Assembly (NCBI RefSeq): GCF_963422355.1 | Contig: NC_085103.1 | Location: 479,682 to 543,681, forward strand | Direction of reading: 5' to 3' | DNA from: Corticium candelabrum | Lineage: Eukaryota > Porifera > Homoscleromorpha > Homosclerophorida > Plakinidae | Length of the DNA stretch: 64,000 nt | Shown: one piece after another, positions 1 to 11,973 of the stretch | Numbering within the stretch: the stretch's first letter is position 1 | Layout: each line of letters starts with the position of its first letter | Notes under the pieces: model-generated | The model's input: only the letters and a program-made list of their open reading frames with translations | Told to the model about the DNA's origin: nothing | The model's database searches: none | Position numbers and translations under genes: made by a program

Positions 1-1354
1 ATTCACGTGCGTTTAGCTCAGCAACTGCACGGAAGACCCTGGCTTGCGAGGCTGTGAGGGAAGCATCTCTGGAAGATACAGTACACATAGAGGCAGTTGA
101 CGTAATTTCTGTGTTTCACATCTGGGCTATATAAGCCAAAACTTGAGTGTTCTAGAGAAAGAAATTGAGGTTTGGTTTGGAAAGTAAAGGTATGCAGGGT
201 TCTCGCTAGACATTTTGGGAGCGTGGTGGGATGGGCGTGTCCATGACGCATGTGGTCTGCTTTTAACATTTGCATGGTCCAAGTCGGACATGCGCACTGG
301 AGCCAATCTCATGTGAGGTAGATTTTCTGTTGTTACTATTGCGTGTAACATAGTTCAAGTTTCCTGGCAAGGAAATCAACTTCGATCACTAGTAAATGCT
401 CTTCTTGGCGATGTTCATAGATTGCGCATGCGTGTGTTTTATGGACGAAAGTACAGAAAGTCTGTCTAGTCAGGCGTTGATTGACGTGACCACTGTTGTT
501 GCTTCGCAAAAAGCCATGACAAGTCTAGAGTTTTCTAGGTGCTTACGCTTCCCGGACTAGAGGTATGCTTCCTGGGTCACTGGAAGGGCATCCGAGAATG
601 AAACCAGAGGCTGCGCATACGGGACTACTATTACAACATGTTTAGAGCAAGGCTATCATCCCGCGTTATTTTGTAAGAGCTTGGATTTGGGGTTGATGTC
701 ACGTTTACTAGTACATATGGTATTGTGTTTCAGTACTGTAGTATGGAATTCTCAAACATTCTTTAGCTGTAACTTTGGACTATTTAGCTACCGTTTGTGA
801 GCGTGGTGCACTCTTATTGGAGCATGGTGCACTCTTACTGGAGCGTGGTGCACTCTTACTGGAGCGTGGCGCAGTGTCACATTGGCACGCTGTAGTGAGA
901 ACCTTGGGTATGTGACATCTGTATCTTCTTGAAATTGGGCAGACAGCACAAACATTAGCCTGATTAGGTGATGACCATATTCTGTGCTGACCCCAACTTT
1001 CTGTGGCATCATCATATGTGTGGTCTCTCTGTCTGCAATGTAGTACATTTGCATTCACTCGTTATCCATGCGCCTATCGTGTGATGGCTCCATTTCTAGT
1101 ATAAGATTTACTACTTGTGGACTTCTGATGTGTCATGTCTCGTGATAACTAAATTGCAACAATGAGATGTCTATTTTATGAAAACGTTTTAGCTCATGAA
1201 GGTACACTAGACACTTAGAAGGTAAAGCTGTTTTTGTTGAATTTTTGCATGCAAATTTTTTTGAGTTGCCATGTACGTGTTGTGTACAATGTCTAGCTGT
1301 AGTAGTGTAGTTACAAATGCCCGTAGTAAATGTAGTTTATCTTCTTGTTTTAAG
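1..1354. other. Upstream region without a recognised gene
   Basis: No reading frame here has family features I recognise. The first coding exon of dyskerin (roughly 55-60 N-terminal residues in animals) should lie here or further left. I could not find one with a donor in the phase needed by the acceptor at 1355. A 40-codon frame at 441-560 is open but does not resemble the dyskerin N-terminus. A short 21 bp tandem repeat lies at 799-870. Confidence 0.5.
799..870. repeat. 21 bp minisatellite, about 3.5 units
   Basis: The unit GAGCGTGGTGCACTCTTACTG is repeated head to tail with one or two substitutions per copy and ends in a partial unit (GAGCGTGGCGCAGTG). It lies upstream of dyskerin, and no function is suggested. 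Confidence 0.85.
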
Positions 1355-4300
1355 AATTATGATCGCTTGAATGTTCGTACATCTCATTACACACCTTTGG
1401 CTTGTGGCTGCTCACCTCTGAAACGTCCTGTACATGAATATGTTCGAAGTGGTTTTATTAATCTTGACAAGCCAGCCAACCCATCATCACATGAGGTTAG
1501 AAATCTATTAAACTGTGTATTGCAGAGTACCACTACATTAATAATAATGAATGTATGGCTATTTTAGGATGTATTACTGTCTAATTTGTAAATGCTATAT
1601 ATAAATGGAATGAAGATGCATGCTAACTATGTAATATCTGGGTTGGAAATGTCCCATGAGTATGCTGTCTTATCACCACCCTTTGGAGGATACTTGTGAT
1701 GTCAAAAATTTAGTTAAACAAACAAGTGACATTACTGTCCACTTTACACCATATTGTAAGGCATTGATACAACTTTATATTATATTTTCTCTACACAATT
1801 TCCAGATTAAATTCATTCATAGTCACTTCAAGTTTGTAGTATATCTGGCGTCAAAATGATACCACCTGTCCCTCCCCCATATTTTCGCATCCTCTTTGGG
1901 GCTGCTCAGCCCCTTGAGTCTGCGAAAATATGGGGAGTGTCATTTGTGACGCCAGATATACTACTAGAACTCGAAACCCATTACGTTGCACCCACCCACG
2001 GGTACCCCTATGCTAGAAGTTGCACTCTATTAGACGAATAACATCTCTAGTATATAGCCACAGAATTGTGCGCAATGACAGCTATGACTGAATTTGATGC
2101 GATAACTGGAGGTATCTGGTCATTTGCTACCTTTCGTTCGATTAACCGGGTGGTTGATTACGCTGCTAGACGTAAAATGATTTAACGTTGTATCTCCACG
2201 AGCATCCTAGGGTATGAGCTGTTATTATATCATGGTTATATACCCAAATTGGAAACCGGCCTTCAAGTTTTCATCATCAAGGATATGGAGTTGAGTCAGA
2301 AGAACATTGTTGGTCCACCCAGACCTCTAAGTCTTGGTGATGTTGCTATGTGGCACTGTTGGTTGTTGATCTACGGCAAAAACATTGATCTTGGTAAGAC
2401 GATCACCCAGCGATTGGCCAGAGAGGTCGAAGGCAGGTTGATGCCCATGGGACGTCTCATGAAGTTAGATGCTCCCTAAACGCAAATTTGAAGTGACTAT
2501 GAACAAATTTGACCTTGAAATGGTGTAGTAGCTCAGTGTCATCTACTTGCATAAACTGCAGTGTTGTGGTACTGTATAACCAGTGTTGCTGAATTTTTAT
2601 TATTGTCTTCTGTGTTTCTGAAGTAAGGCTGTATTGAAGTTATACATGTATTAATCTGAAGGCGATGAGTGTGGATTAGTTTCTAGGTTTATTTTTAAGC
2701 AATTCTTGTCATTGTTTTAAAAAAAGTATCTCAATTAAGCTGTGTCAAGATAGTGGAAAGGTGACGGGTGTTGTGGTAGCAATCATTGTATTAGAGAGTT
2801 ATAATCAGCTTTTAGGGCATCCATAGTTATCAAATGATTTTAAAATCTGAACAACGTTAGAATTTCTTCTAACCCACCCGCCTCCTACCTAATACGAACA
2901 GCTGTCTATAGTTGTCAAGCGATTTTTCCAACCATAGTGTCATGAACTGACGCAATTTTACGTCATCAATTTCCTGTAATCAATCCCAATTGCATTCAAG
3001 AATGCTATTTCTGGACTTTTGCTAGCAAACTCACTAGCTACTTTTGTATTGTCGTCTGCATCTGGACGGGATATTGAAGCAATCATGGCAGACCCATCAC
3101 CATGTGAGTGGGATCGTTTCAGTTCTGGTTCTGGTTCATCACGTTGCCAGATCTAACCGGTCCTAGCTGGCTACTTGCTAGGCTCGAGTGTCCAGCCTGT
3201 TGGTCTCCAATGTCCTTAGCTATCACGTCGTCTCTAGTCTTCCTGTCGTTTGAGTATTTGTCATGCCCTTGCCCTTGACCCAACTAAATAAGTTACGAGT
3301 ACAATGACCTGCATCTTGCTGCCACAGACTTTTGATCACTCATGTGTAATCACTGCCATCTTTACTGCTTTGGAAGAAAAGCTTGTCTTCCTCTTCCGTG
3401 CGAAAAGAGAAGCTGCTTTTTTATCATCTTGCTGGCATGTGAAATCTGCGCATGCGCAATGTTTGAATGTTTTCTATTTGAACAGCATGTTGACCCACCC
3501 ACCCACTTTCAAACATTGTTTGGATTAAAAAGCGTTTGATAACTACGGACAGTCATCTAATAGTATTAATGTAATTAATATATAGTACTGTAAAGGTCTC
3601 AGCCATGAGTGTCAGGTTTAATTTTGAATAGCACATAAACCACCCGGTTTGTGTGCACGACTGTGTGGAGTTAATTGAAAGGCGTATTCACTATTAGTGT
3701 CGTGTAAACTAGGTCAGGTAAAAATACTGAATTATATTTGTCTTTTTTGTGGCTGTTTGTGTAAAACACGAGTATCGCTGTTGCAGGAACATTTGTTCCT
3801 TTTGTAGTACTTGTTGCATGATACGAATGTTCTCAGAAGCTTAACGTAATAGCCATTGTATTCATAGTGATAGTACTGTATAATACAGATATCTCTAGTT
3901 CTAAAGAATGAGTGTTGTATTTCTTGAAGGTCATACAATACCAAGTCACTAATCAAAACCGAGTAGTCTGAATTAGGAAAAGTTTTATGTACACAGGTTG
4001 TAGCTTGGGTTCGACGGATACTTCGTGTGGAGAAAACTGGACACAGTGGGACATTAGATCCCAAGGTGACTGGATGTCTTATCGTGTGCATTGCACGAGC
4101 AACACGACTAGTTAAGTCACAACAAGGAGCTGGCAAAGAATATGTAGGCGTAATACGTTTACATGGACCTGTAGAGAGTGAGGCAAAAGTAGCACGAGTA
4201 CGTGTTTTGATACTGTGTGAGAGTAAAACTGAGATTCGGAAGCATTTCTTTTATTAGGTAATTGAAACTCTTACTGGTGCATTGTTTCAACGGCCACCAT

Positions 4301-7300
4301 TGATATCAGCTGTGAAGAGGCAGTTGAGAGTTAGAACAGTGTATGAGAGTAAGCTTATAGAATTTGAAAAGGATAGAAATCTTGGTAATCAAAGCTTGTC
4401 GAACAAGTTATGTTTCCTTTTATTCATTTGCATTTTTTGTAGTTGTGTTTTGGGTAAGTTGTGAAGCAGGGACATACATTAGAACTCTCTGTGTGCATGT
4501 CGGACTGTTACTCGGTGTTGGAGCTCATATGCAGGAGCTACGGCGAACAAGATCAGGAATACAGTCAGAAAAGGTACAATGCAATTTTGTGAATTAGCTA
4601 AAGCAAGTATCAGATAGATTGGATGTTTATTTATTATTGCATTAGGCATTTTATTGTGGTTACATGTAAAACATGGCTTGGCACAACTGTTGCATGTTAG
4701 GTATCTGTAATTTGGTAGTTGTTGGGACTTACCAGGTATAATGTTTGCAATAATCAATGAAATGTGGCTTTGATGTTGCAGGATTTAGTGACCATGCACG
4801 ATGTATTGGATGCACAGTATGTGTACGACACAGCCAAAGATGGTATGTGTAATTAATAGATTTTGTAAATGAGAATGTCTCAAGCTGTCAGAGACTGTTA
4901 AAGACAGCAAATATTGCATAAGAACAAAAAGTGTAGTATTGGATGGTTTTGAGTAAATCAGCATTGATGCACATTTCTTTACACTACTAACAGTTTTGCA
5001 TTTATTAATTAACAGTAGGAAAGTTTTTGTTGTAGAAGATCAAGTTTTATATGTGTAGCACTATTTATTTTTCAATGTGAAATGCTGCAATTTTTTATTG
5101 TAGCCATTAAATTTTGTTAATTTATCACAGTGACATGCATGAATGGTTTTCCAGCAGCATGGATTGATTCAGATACCTTAATTATTCTAATTGAAGCAAG
5201 CATAATTCTAATTAGAGCGCCTTTTGGAAACAACACTATTTTAGAGGCGCTTAACTAATTAGAATCATTGCAAAACATTTAACAATAGGTCTTGATTGAT
5301 TGCCTACATGGCGCTTCACTTCTGTATTTTGTAGCATTTTCTAGATGGTAATTGAAGAACAGCTTTATTTGAAGATTTGCAAAGCACAGGCAGTTTGTTG
5401 TAGAGTAGAATAGAAGTTGTTTTTTTTTTGTTGAGTGTCCTTCATTTTACAATGAGCTCTATGACTCTAATTGCCTAAGTACTCCTCTAAGTGAAGCGCC
5501 TTGTGGAGCCATAATTATTTTTACACTCTAAATTGGAGAACCATTTATTGATAATTGTTATTTAGAGGTGCTATAATTAGAATAATTACTGTATGTGCTA
5601 ACCCGTGTTTAATATCAAGACATGGATGTTGGGAACTTTTTGTACATAGATGTGACGTGTAATTGTTGTGTGCCAGAGTCATACTTGCGGAGAGTTATTC
5701 GTCCACTTGAAGGACTTTTGACTAACCACAAACGACTTGTTGTGAAAGACAGCACAGTTAGCTAATGAATGTAGTAAACTGTTAGTAATGTAGAAGCATT
5801 AACATCAGTACTTTTTGTTGCTAGGTAAATGCTATCTGTTATGGTGCAAAACTTATGTTACCTGGTTTGTTACGATATGAAGATGGCATTGAATTAAATA
5901 GTGAAGTTGTCATGATGACTACGAAGGGTGAAGCTATTGCTTTAGGCAAGTGCCACAGACTGGAATATTTTGGACAAAGTATTAATAACAGTAATGGCTA
6001 GGAATTGCTCTGATGACAACAGCTGAGATGGCAACATGTGACCATGGAGTTGTTGCAAAGATTAAGCGAGTTATAATGGAGAGAGACACATATCCTAGAA
6101 AGTGGGGACTTGGTCCTGTGGTGAGTTGTGATTCATTATTTGGACAGGAAAGCTATATTAAATGAGATGTCTGTTGTTGGTAGGCATTGGTCAAGAAGAA
6201 ATTAAAAGCTGCAGGGAAACTGGACAAGTATGGTCGTACAACAAGTGAAACTCCTGATCTGTGGAAGAAAATGTTTCCTGAGACAAGGTCGGAGTAATGT
6301 AAAGATGCAGACCGCTTCGTCAGGTAGTAGACAGGCAGACAGACAAATATATGAGGCCAACAGAGGAAACAAATGCGTTGAGTGTTTTGTTGCTATTGCT
6401 GTCTGACCATGACAAAAGTTGGTGCAAATACTGTTTTTATTTGCATTTTCACATTTTCATATGATGGTTGTTGAGTATTATGCAATTACTCTTGTACAGT
6501 TGGATATCAGTTATCCAAACACTTTTGGGCCCCAGAACTGTGAATTTGGGATAACTGACGTTAACTCTCCTGTTGCACAAACCAAATCCATGTATACTGA
6601 ACAACAATTGCACAAACAGCCAAACTTGACTGCACTTTATAAGCTAATAATGAGAAAGTAGTTTGCCATATAACGTTACTAACTTCAAATTTGCCCTGTT
6701 GCGCATGCGTGTAATAGTTTATAGCGCATACTTCTAAAGGGTGTCGGAGGTACTCCGTGTGCGGTTAAATGAGGCTTTGGATAACTTGCGTTTGGATAAC
6801 TGACATCCTACTGTATGTAACAGTCATGGTCTATTGAAGTGGTAGGTAACTGAGATCATTTAGTTAGAGTCATATTTCATTCTCATGCTGCTTTTCCAAT
6901 TCTTGATTTGAATAAAAGGCGTGCAACTAGCAGAGTTGGTCACACCAAAATTAGCTTGTAGATCTAATGTAATAATATCTTTACAACTGGACTGATTCAC
7001 TGCTAGCAGGTCTGATGTGGCTGAAGGAGGTGAAGAGGAGACAATGCTTACTGAAACAGAAAAAATGCCAAAGAAGGTTAGTTGCATTATTATCTTTCTT
7101 ATGAGTTTGAATATTTAGCATTTTTTCAGCGGAAACATGAAAACAATGGCAGTAGTGATGAGGAGGCTAAGCCCAAAAAGAGAAACAAGAAAGAGAAGAA
7201 ACACAACAAAGAAGAGCCACAGCCTGAAGTTAATGAATTGGAAGTAAGATATCTTTGCAGGAATTTCATTCGCTAGTACTTAGGATTGCTGGACGTTTGG

Positions 7301-7477
7301 CATGTAGAAAATGCAGTGAGTGTTTGGAGTTTTCCAGACAGGGAATTAGTAGGAAGAAATGTACCGGTTCTTAAATGTTCTTTAGCAAAATCTACTGCTA
7401 TCTACATATTTACAGGATATTGGTACAGTACAATGTTATGGCAGATTACAGCGAGAACGTATGTTTGTGTGTGTGTG

Positions 7478-7509
<32 letters not shown>

Positions 7510-7526
7510 TGCATGCGTGTGTCCGT

Positions 7527-7621
<95 letters not shown>

Positions 7622-8438
7622 CTAGGCTTCACTACACAGATTCTTTCATTCTGTGCTGGGGACAGACTGGAGTTTGATTTCTGGCATTCTAATTGGACAA
7701 GATTTAGGAGAAAATACATAGAATGTGAAATTAACAAACCTGATTATGTAAAACACACGTTACAAAGTGTATTGATCTCTTATGTTCTTTTTGTATTTGA
7801 GTGAAAGGTACACACAATACACTAGTCTAAGCTAAAAGTGTATTACTTGTGAGAATAAATCTAACTTGAAACTATGACAATGCTTGCAGGGATTAATAGT
7901 GCTTCAATATAATTGTATCCAGCAGTATGTACTGTATATGTGCTTTGTCCTACTAATGTGACTGATCCTCTCTGGACGCTTGCCCATTTAGTTACACACC
8001 ATTTTCTCTAAGTGGCCAAATTTGTTGGGCTCTTTTATTATCTATTTGTGATATACAGCTTTCAATCTAAACTGCTATAGTGAGGTTGATCATCAGGCAT
8101 TTAATAGTCACGTTCTGTTATTGTTTTAACATGTAATTTATGTTTTAATTTAGTAGTAAAATTGTTGAAGTTGTAAAAATGACATTACATAAACCAGAAT
8201 TTGTAGTTATGAAATGCTGAAGTTAGAATTTGTAAGTTATGCAGTGGCATACATTTGATATACGTTTGCACATATAGTGACCAATAATAGACCTTTCTCG
8301 CTTGCTTGGTTTCTTGTAATTATAGTATTGTTTATGTGATATCTTTTGTAATTTTAGAGTCTTGCTAAGGAAAGCAAGAAGCGAAAGAAGCACAAAAAGA
8401 TGAAGGAAGACAAAGGCAGTGATGACGTGCAGACCTGA
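1355..8438 (+). CDS. DKC1: Dyskerin (H/ACA RNP pseudouridine synthase), N-terminal exon missing
   Basis: This is the catalytic subunit of nucleolar H/ACA ribonucleoproteins. It isomerises uridine to pseudouridine in rRNA and snRNA, and in animals it also binds telomerase RNA. Exons: 1355-1495, 3997-4197, 4258-4384, 4443-4573, 4782-4842, 5677-5756, 5825-5945, 6002-6120, 6184-6287, 7010-7076, 7130-7243, 8358-8438. Their phases agree throughout and they sum to 1347 nt (448 codons plus stop). The order is the dyskerin-like segment ([18 protein letters not shown]), the TruB catalytic core with the nucleophilic Asp in [12 protein letters not shown], the motif [15 protein letters not shown], and the PUA domain (from about ESYLRR to YPRKWGLGP). 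A lysine-rich tail typical of nucleolar localisation follows. About 57 N-terminal residues are absent relative to the human protein. The 5825-5945 exon appears to end at a GC donor. The introns carry several MITEs and a GT array. Identity is very secure; individual splice sites were read by eye. Confidence 0.95.
1806..2512. mobile_element. Inverted-repeat element in dyskerin intron
   Basis: The arms at about 1806-1835 and 2484-2512 are inverted copies sharing TCATAGTCACTTCAA exactly, with weaker similarity around it. A second small MITE sits just inside the left arm. A 76-codon open frame at 2249-2479 lies within, but I do not recognise it. The element is probably a decayed DNA transposon, and the superfamily is unknown. 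Confidence 0.5.
1842..1958. mobile_element. 117 bp TA-flanked MITE
   Basis: The inverted ends TATCTGGCGTCA and TGACGCCAGATA are flanked by TA on both sides. An internal stem (CCATATTTTCGCA with TGCGAAAATATGG) makes nearly the whole element self-complementary. The TA flanks suggest a Tc1/mariner-type MITE. It lies inside the larger inverted-repeat element. Confidence 0.75.
2513..3996. other. Dyskerin intron, no further feature seen
   Basis: This is the remainder of the intron between the exons ending at 1495 and starting at 3997. It is AT-rich, with short open frames that have no recognisable content. The acceptor before 3997 is a good pyrimidine-poor but usable ACACAG. Confidence 0.5.
5179..5588. 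mobile_element. AT-rich MITE in dyskerin intron
   Basis: The terminal inverted repeats begin TAATTATTCTAATT, and further inverted blocks containing GAGCGCC/GGCGCT occur inside, so the element folds into a long imperfect hairpin. It is non-coding. It sits in the intron between the exons ending at 4842 and starting at 5677. Confidence 0.75.
6497..6813. mobile_element. Tigger/pogo-like MITE
   Basis: The ends CAGTTGGATATCAGTTATCC and, on the other strand, CAGTAGGATGTCAGTTATCC are flanked by TA (6495-6496 and 6814-6815). CAGT...GGTTATCC-type ends with TA duplication are characteristic of the pogo/Tigger branch of Tc1/mariner. The element is 317 bp, has no coding capacity, and lies in the intron between the exons ending at 6287 and starting at 7010. 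Confidence 0.8.
7465..7618. repeat. (GT)n microsatellite in dyskerin intron
   Basis: About 150 bp of GT with interruptions (GCGTGC units near 7491-7516 and a GTCCGTGG break near 7520). It lies between the two last coding exons. Cysteine-valine or threonine-histidine 'proteins' read from it are artefacts. Confidence 0.97.
7619..8357. other. Last dyskerin intron, no further feature seen
   Basis: AT-rich sequence between the GT array and the final coding exon. No recognisable coding or repeat signature was found. Confidence 0.5.
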
Positions 8439-8567
8439 GCTAAATGCTGACGCAGTGGTCATAGATTGTTGTAAATTGAGTAGTCAATAATCAGTGAGCT
8501 TGGATGTTGAGAAATCCGTACTCAGTACGATTCTCAAAACTAAAGAATTTTGTTTTAGACCTGGCAG

Positions 8568-8712
8568 GATTTGCGACGCACTAATAGAATCACAAAGAAT
8601 TACTCTTTGTTTTGTGATTTGACATGCACGTATTAGAATCACGCGAAATATGGGAGTCACACTGGAATAACTGCAACTCCAGAACTCGTGGTAAACTAGT
8701 GCGTTGCTAATC
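8568..8712. mobile_element. MITE, 'GATTTGCGACGC' family, copy 1
   Basis: The inverted ends GATTTGCGACGCACTA and, on the other strand, GATTAGCAACGCACTA enclose about 145 bp containing several short inverted GATT/AATC blocks. A second copy with the same ends is at 21611-21750, in an intron of the JmjC-like gene A. The element is non-coding and lies just downstream of dyskerin. Confidence 0.8.
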
Positions 8713-9110
8713 TATGATGGGAGTAGTTGCCTATATACTTAATCACCCAGAGTTGCTCCATGTATAGTCTACTTGAGTTTATTTTAGACTGTTAATTTGG
8801 CGATTGACGATAGAATCGCCAAATTAAATACGTCAAAATCCCGTTTTGTTGCGCATGCGCATACCTACTCTAGCAACTGCCACAGTGTACCGATTATTGA
8901 TTATACTGCATTGCATGACCATTGCCAGTCTCGGTTAAGTAGCATACTACCGGTTTTGGCGCACTTCCGGTCTACGCTAGTTCCTGGCGCACTTTTTTTT
9001 ACCTGCGCTAGTATTTTTTGTACCTGTGTTGGTATTTTCCTGCGTTATAGGAGCGGACAAAAATGTTTGGTAACCTTCGTTCGCAACCATTTCGTCGACT
9101 ACAAATATAG

Positions 9111-9208
9111 TAGGGTAGAGTACCGGTTCTGGCGCACTTCCGGTCTGCGCTACTCGCTGCGCTCGTACCGCGCCCGTAGGTTCGCCGGAACGCACTACTC
9201 TACCCTAT
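9111..9208. repeat. Hairpin carrying an internal copy of the element's terminal motif
   Basis: TAGGGTAGAGTA at the left and TACTCTACCCTA at the right are perfect inverted repeats. Between them is ACCGGTTCTGGCGCACTTCC, the same motif that opens the flanking 3 kb element. It may be a small derivative of the element inserted into it, or a rearranged end. Confidence 0.7.
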
Positions 9209-9353
9209 TACCTACAGGAGAATCCTACTACATCCCTTTACGCCAGCTTTGGAAAAATAGTCGTTTGTATTGGAGAGATCGGGAGTGCGCTAGCTTTGGA
9301 AAAAGTATTGGAGAAGTGGTAGCCGAAAGGTTGTGAAGCAGGTTTTTGCGCTC

Positions 9354-10695
9354 CTATAACATGTTGTCTAACTCGTGGTGTCTATAGTATCTTTCCTTGA
9401 TAAGGGCGCACTCCCACCTCGGCGCCTGAGACGCGGAAGCTCGTGTTGAACGTCCTGTTAGACTAAATGTAATGTATAGTATAGACAATGGCGATACCTT
9501 TACGAATTCTTGCTGTTGCTCAAGCGGTGCGTTATCACAAATCGACTCTTGCCGTTTCTGCTCGTCCATGCATGTCCCGTCTGTGTCTGTACTGTTCGTG
9601 GAGATCCCGTGTCTTTGGCTTCCATTCCTCGAAGACCAACGCGTCCTCTATTTCCTGGAGGCGTTTCGCTCGTCCTACTTTCGATAGAGTCGAAATGCGT
9701 CTGTCGGTGGTGGTGGAAAGCAATGCAAAAATAGATTTCTCTTCCCTACAATGCTTGGCTTTCTATCGCGCCATACCCAGGATATGTACTGTGTCTTCAG
9801 CAGCAACGCACTGGGATCGACTGCACCTGGATGGCATTGTATCGGTTTCTTGAGACGCGGCTACGATCGTCTTCGTGTCTGTCTTTTCCTTTCGCATAGC
9901 ATCGAAGCGGACCTAGTTTGACCTCTTTCTTGTCTATAGAAAGCACGCCTACTCGAAAAATGGGACCGCAACGAAACCAAAAGGCGGCAGCTGTCCTTTG
10001 TGCGGCGCGTTTCAAGTTGTCACTCTCCACGTTCGGGGTAGTGGGTGCCACACGAATGCTTCCCACTCAACTAGTCGTGGTGTGAGCGTACCATGCAACC
10101 AAGGTCTCGCCCATCGGTCGGTGGTGAGGACTATTCATCGATCCAAGCGGGAGGCAAGGTTTTTTCTTTGTTGGTCGGGTGCTTGCACCACGAATACACC
10201 TGGGTTGTCTGGTTGCGAAACGAGTTTGAGGGGTTCTGCTACGACCGCCTGGGTTGCGGTGTTGGACAGCTTACTCCCGCGACATGCATTGATCGAGACC
10301 TCGATACGTGTACATCCTCGTTCGTGGACATCGGAGTGGAGGAATGTTTTGGGTAGATGGTTGCTAGGACAGTCCACGTATTCGCACAGTTTTTCGCCAA
10401 ATTTACTTGGATCTCTCTTGCTTCCAATTGGGAAACGATCTTGTTGTACAGCTTTGTCTGAGTCGTGTATCCGTCGGGAGAATTGTTCACCCATGTGCAG
10501 ACGTGCTCTCCCTCCGTATGGGTATTCTCTAGCACTACAGAGATCGTCCTGTTCTCGGAACCCTTGCTGGAGTAGGTACCCCACCAAGGTCTTTCGATCG
10601 AGGACTCCAGAGACGTCCCGTGTGTAGTCGATCCTGTACATTCCATAGTCAAAGCCCAGCAAGCTTTGTTCTATCTTAGGTAGTGCCTTTTCCAT
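9354..10695 (-). pseudogene. Decayed protein with KLYNK...TRIE motifs; possible replication-initiator-like
   Basis: Reading leftwards from a Met at 10695, the reading continues only by switching frame at least twice, first near 10540 and again near 10410. The segments give, in order, a start rich in basic and aromatic residues (GMYRIDYTRD), a block with WVNNSPDGYTTQTKLYNK, and then YVDCPSNH...GCTRIEVS. Weaker blocks continue at 10066-9800 and 9723-9535, and a plausible C-terminus ends at the stop at 9354. A Y-(N/D)-K motif followed by an R-x-E motif is a pattern known from rolling-circle replication initiation proteins of phages and plasmids (gene II/X and Rep_trans types). That link is my inference from two short motifs, and no HUH motif was located. 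It is the only substantial coding remnant in the surrounding inverted-repeat element, so it is the best candidate for its mobility protein. It is broken as it stands. Confidence 0.45.
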
Positions 10696-10976
10696 GACAC
10701 TTATGACGTGGGTGATTGCTTACCGATCTCCCCATGTTTCAGAGGAAATAATCAGGAAGTAACTCAAATGTGATTTACAGTCGACCAATCATCATTTGCA
10801 AAAAAGATCAGGTGACAAACTAGTTTGTCACATGACATAATGAGTTCCTAGACCTCTCTTCGCTTCACGGAGACAACATCACGTGAAACCGCCCCGTTGC
10901 TATCCTCGCACCGAAAGAGAAGGAAGGCATAGTGTCGAGGCTAATTTCAATTCCCGCTGTATGTTGTTCTACATAT

Positions 10977-11200
10977 TTTTCATTGACAACCTTTGGTATC
11001 GGGGCAGCGCAATTGGACATGGTTGCGAAGGTCTTTTTCTCGCTTTAGACAGGTCCACTTATTGTTTCTTCGTTGGCAACTTTCGGTATCGTTGTAGTGA
11101 GGTTGGACATGGTTGCGAAAGTCTTTTCTTCTTTGCTCTAGACAGGTCTACATACCTTTACTTCGTTGGCAACATTTGATATCGTCGTAGCGTGGTTGGT
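10977..11200. repeat. ~90 bp tandem repeat, about 2.5 units
   Basis: Units share CATTGACAACCTTTGGTATC / CGTTGGCAACTTTCGGTATC / CGTTGGCAACATTTGATATC, followed in the first two by GGACATGGTTGCGAA and TAGACAGGTC. It lies inside the 3 kb element between the protein remnant and the GT array. Confidence 0.8.
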
Positions 11201-11412
11201 CGTCAGATATATCCAGTAGATTGTGGTGTGGGCATTTCCTATAGACGCGAGAAGGACAACAAGACCAACACAAGCAGGTGGTATCTTGGTCGATTTGGTG
11301 TGCAACAGGGCGAAAAGAGATAACCGCTTGGAAGGTAGTCGAAAGGTTTCGAACCATCGGTTGTCAAACATTTTCTTGTGCTCTTGTATGCGTGTGCATG
11401 TGCGCGTGCGTG

Positions 11413-11743
<331 letters not shown>

Positions 11744-11973
11744 CTGTCTGTTGCAACAAACCATTGTCCATTTGATAGTCTAGAGGACTGTAGGCAAGTT
11801 AGAAAACTGGACCACCTTGCTTTTTGCCCAATAGCTTTTTTATTGGAAGGATCCTCGCCGAAATGGTTGCGAACAAGAGGTTGCCAACATTTTTGTCCGC
11901 TCCTATATTTAACGCAGGTATAAAAAGTGCGTAAGAAACTAGCGCAGATCAGAAGTGCGCCAGAACCGGTAGT

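Noticed and set aside
441..560. 40-codon frame as first exon of dyskerin
   Set aside because: No similarity to the dyskerin N-terminus and no donor in the required phase.
2249..2479. 76-codon frame as a host gene
   Set aside because: It lies inside an inverted-repeat element within an intron, with no splice sites or family features.
3732..4136. 134-codon minus-strand frame
   Set aside because: It is antisense to a secure dyskerin exon and has no family signature.
8797..9336. 179-codon plus-strand frame
   Set aside because: It crosses the outer boundary, the terminal repeat and the internal hairpin of the 3 kb element, and has no recognisable content.
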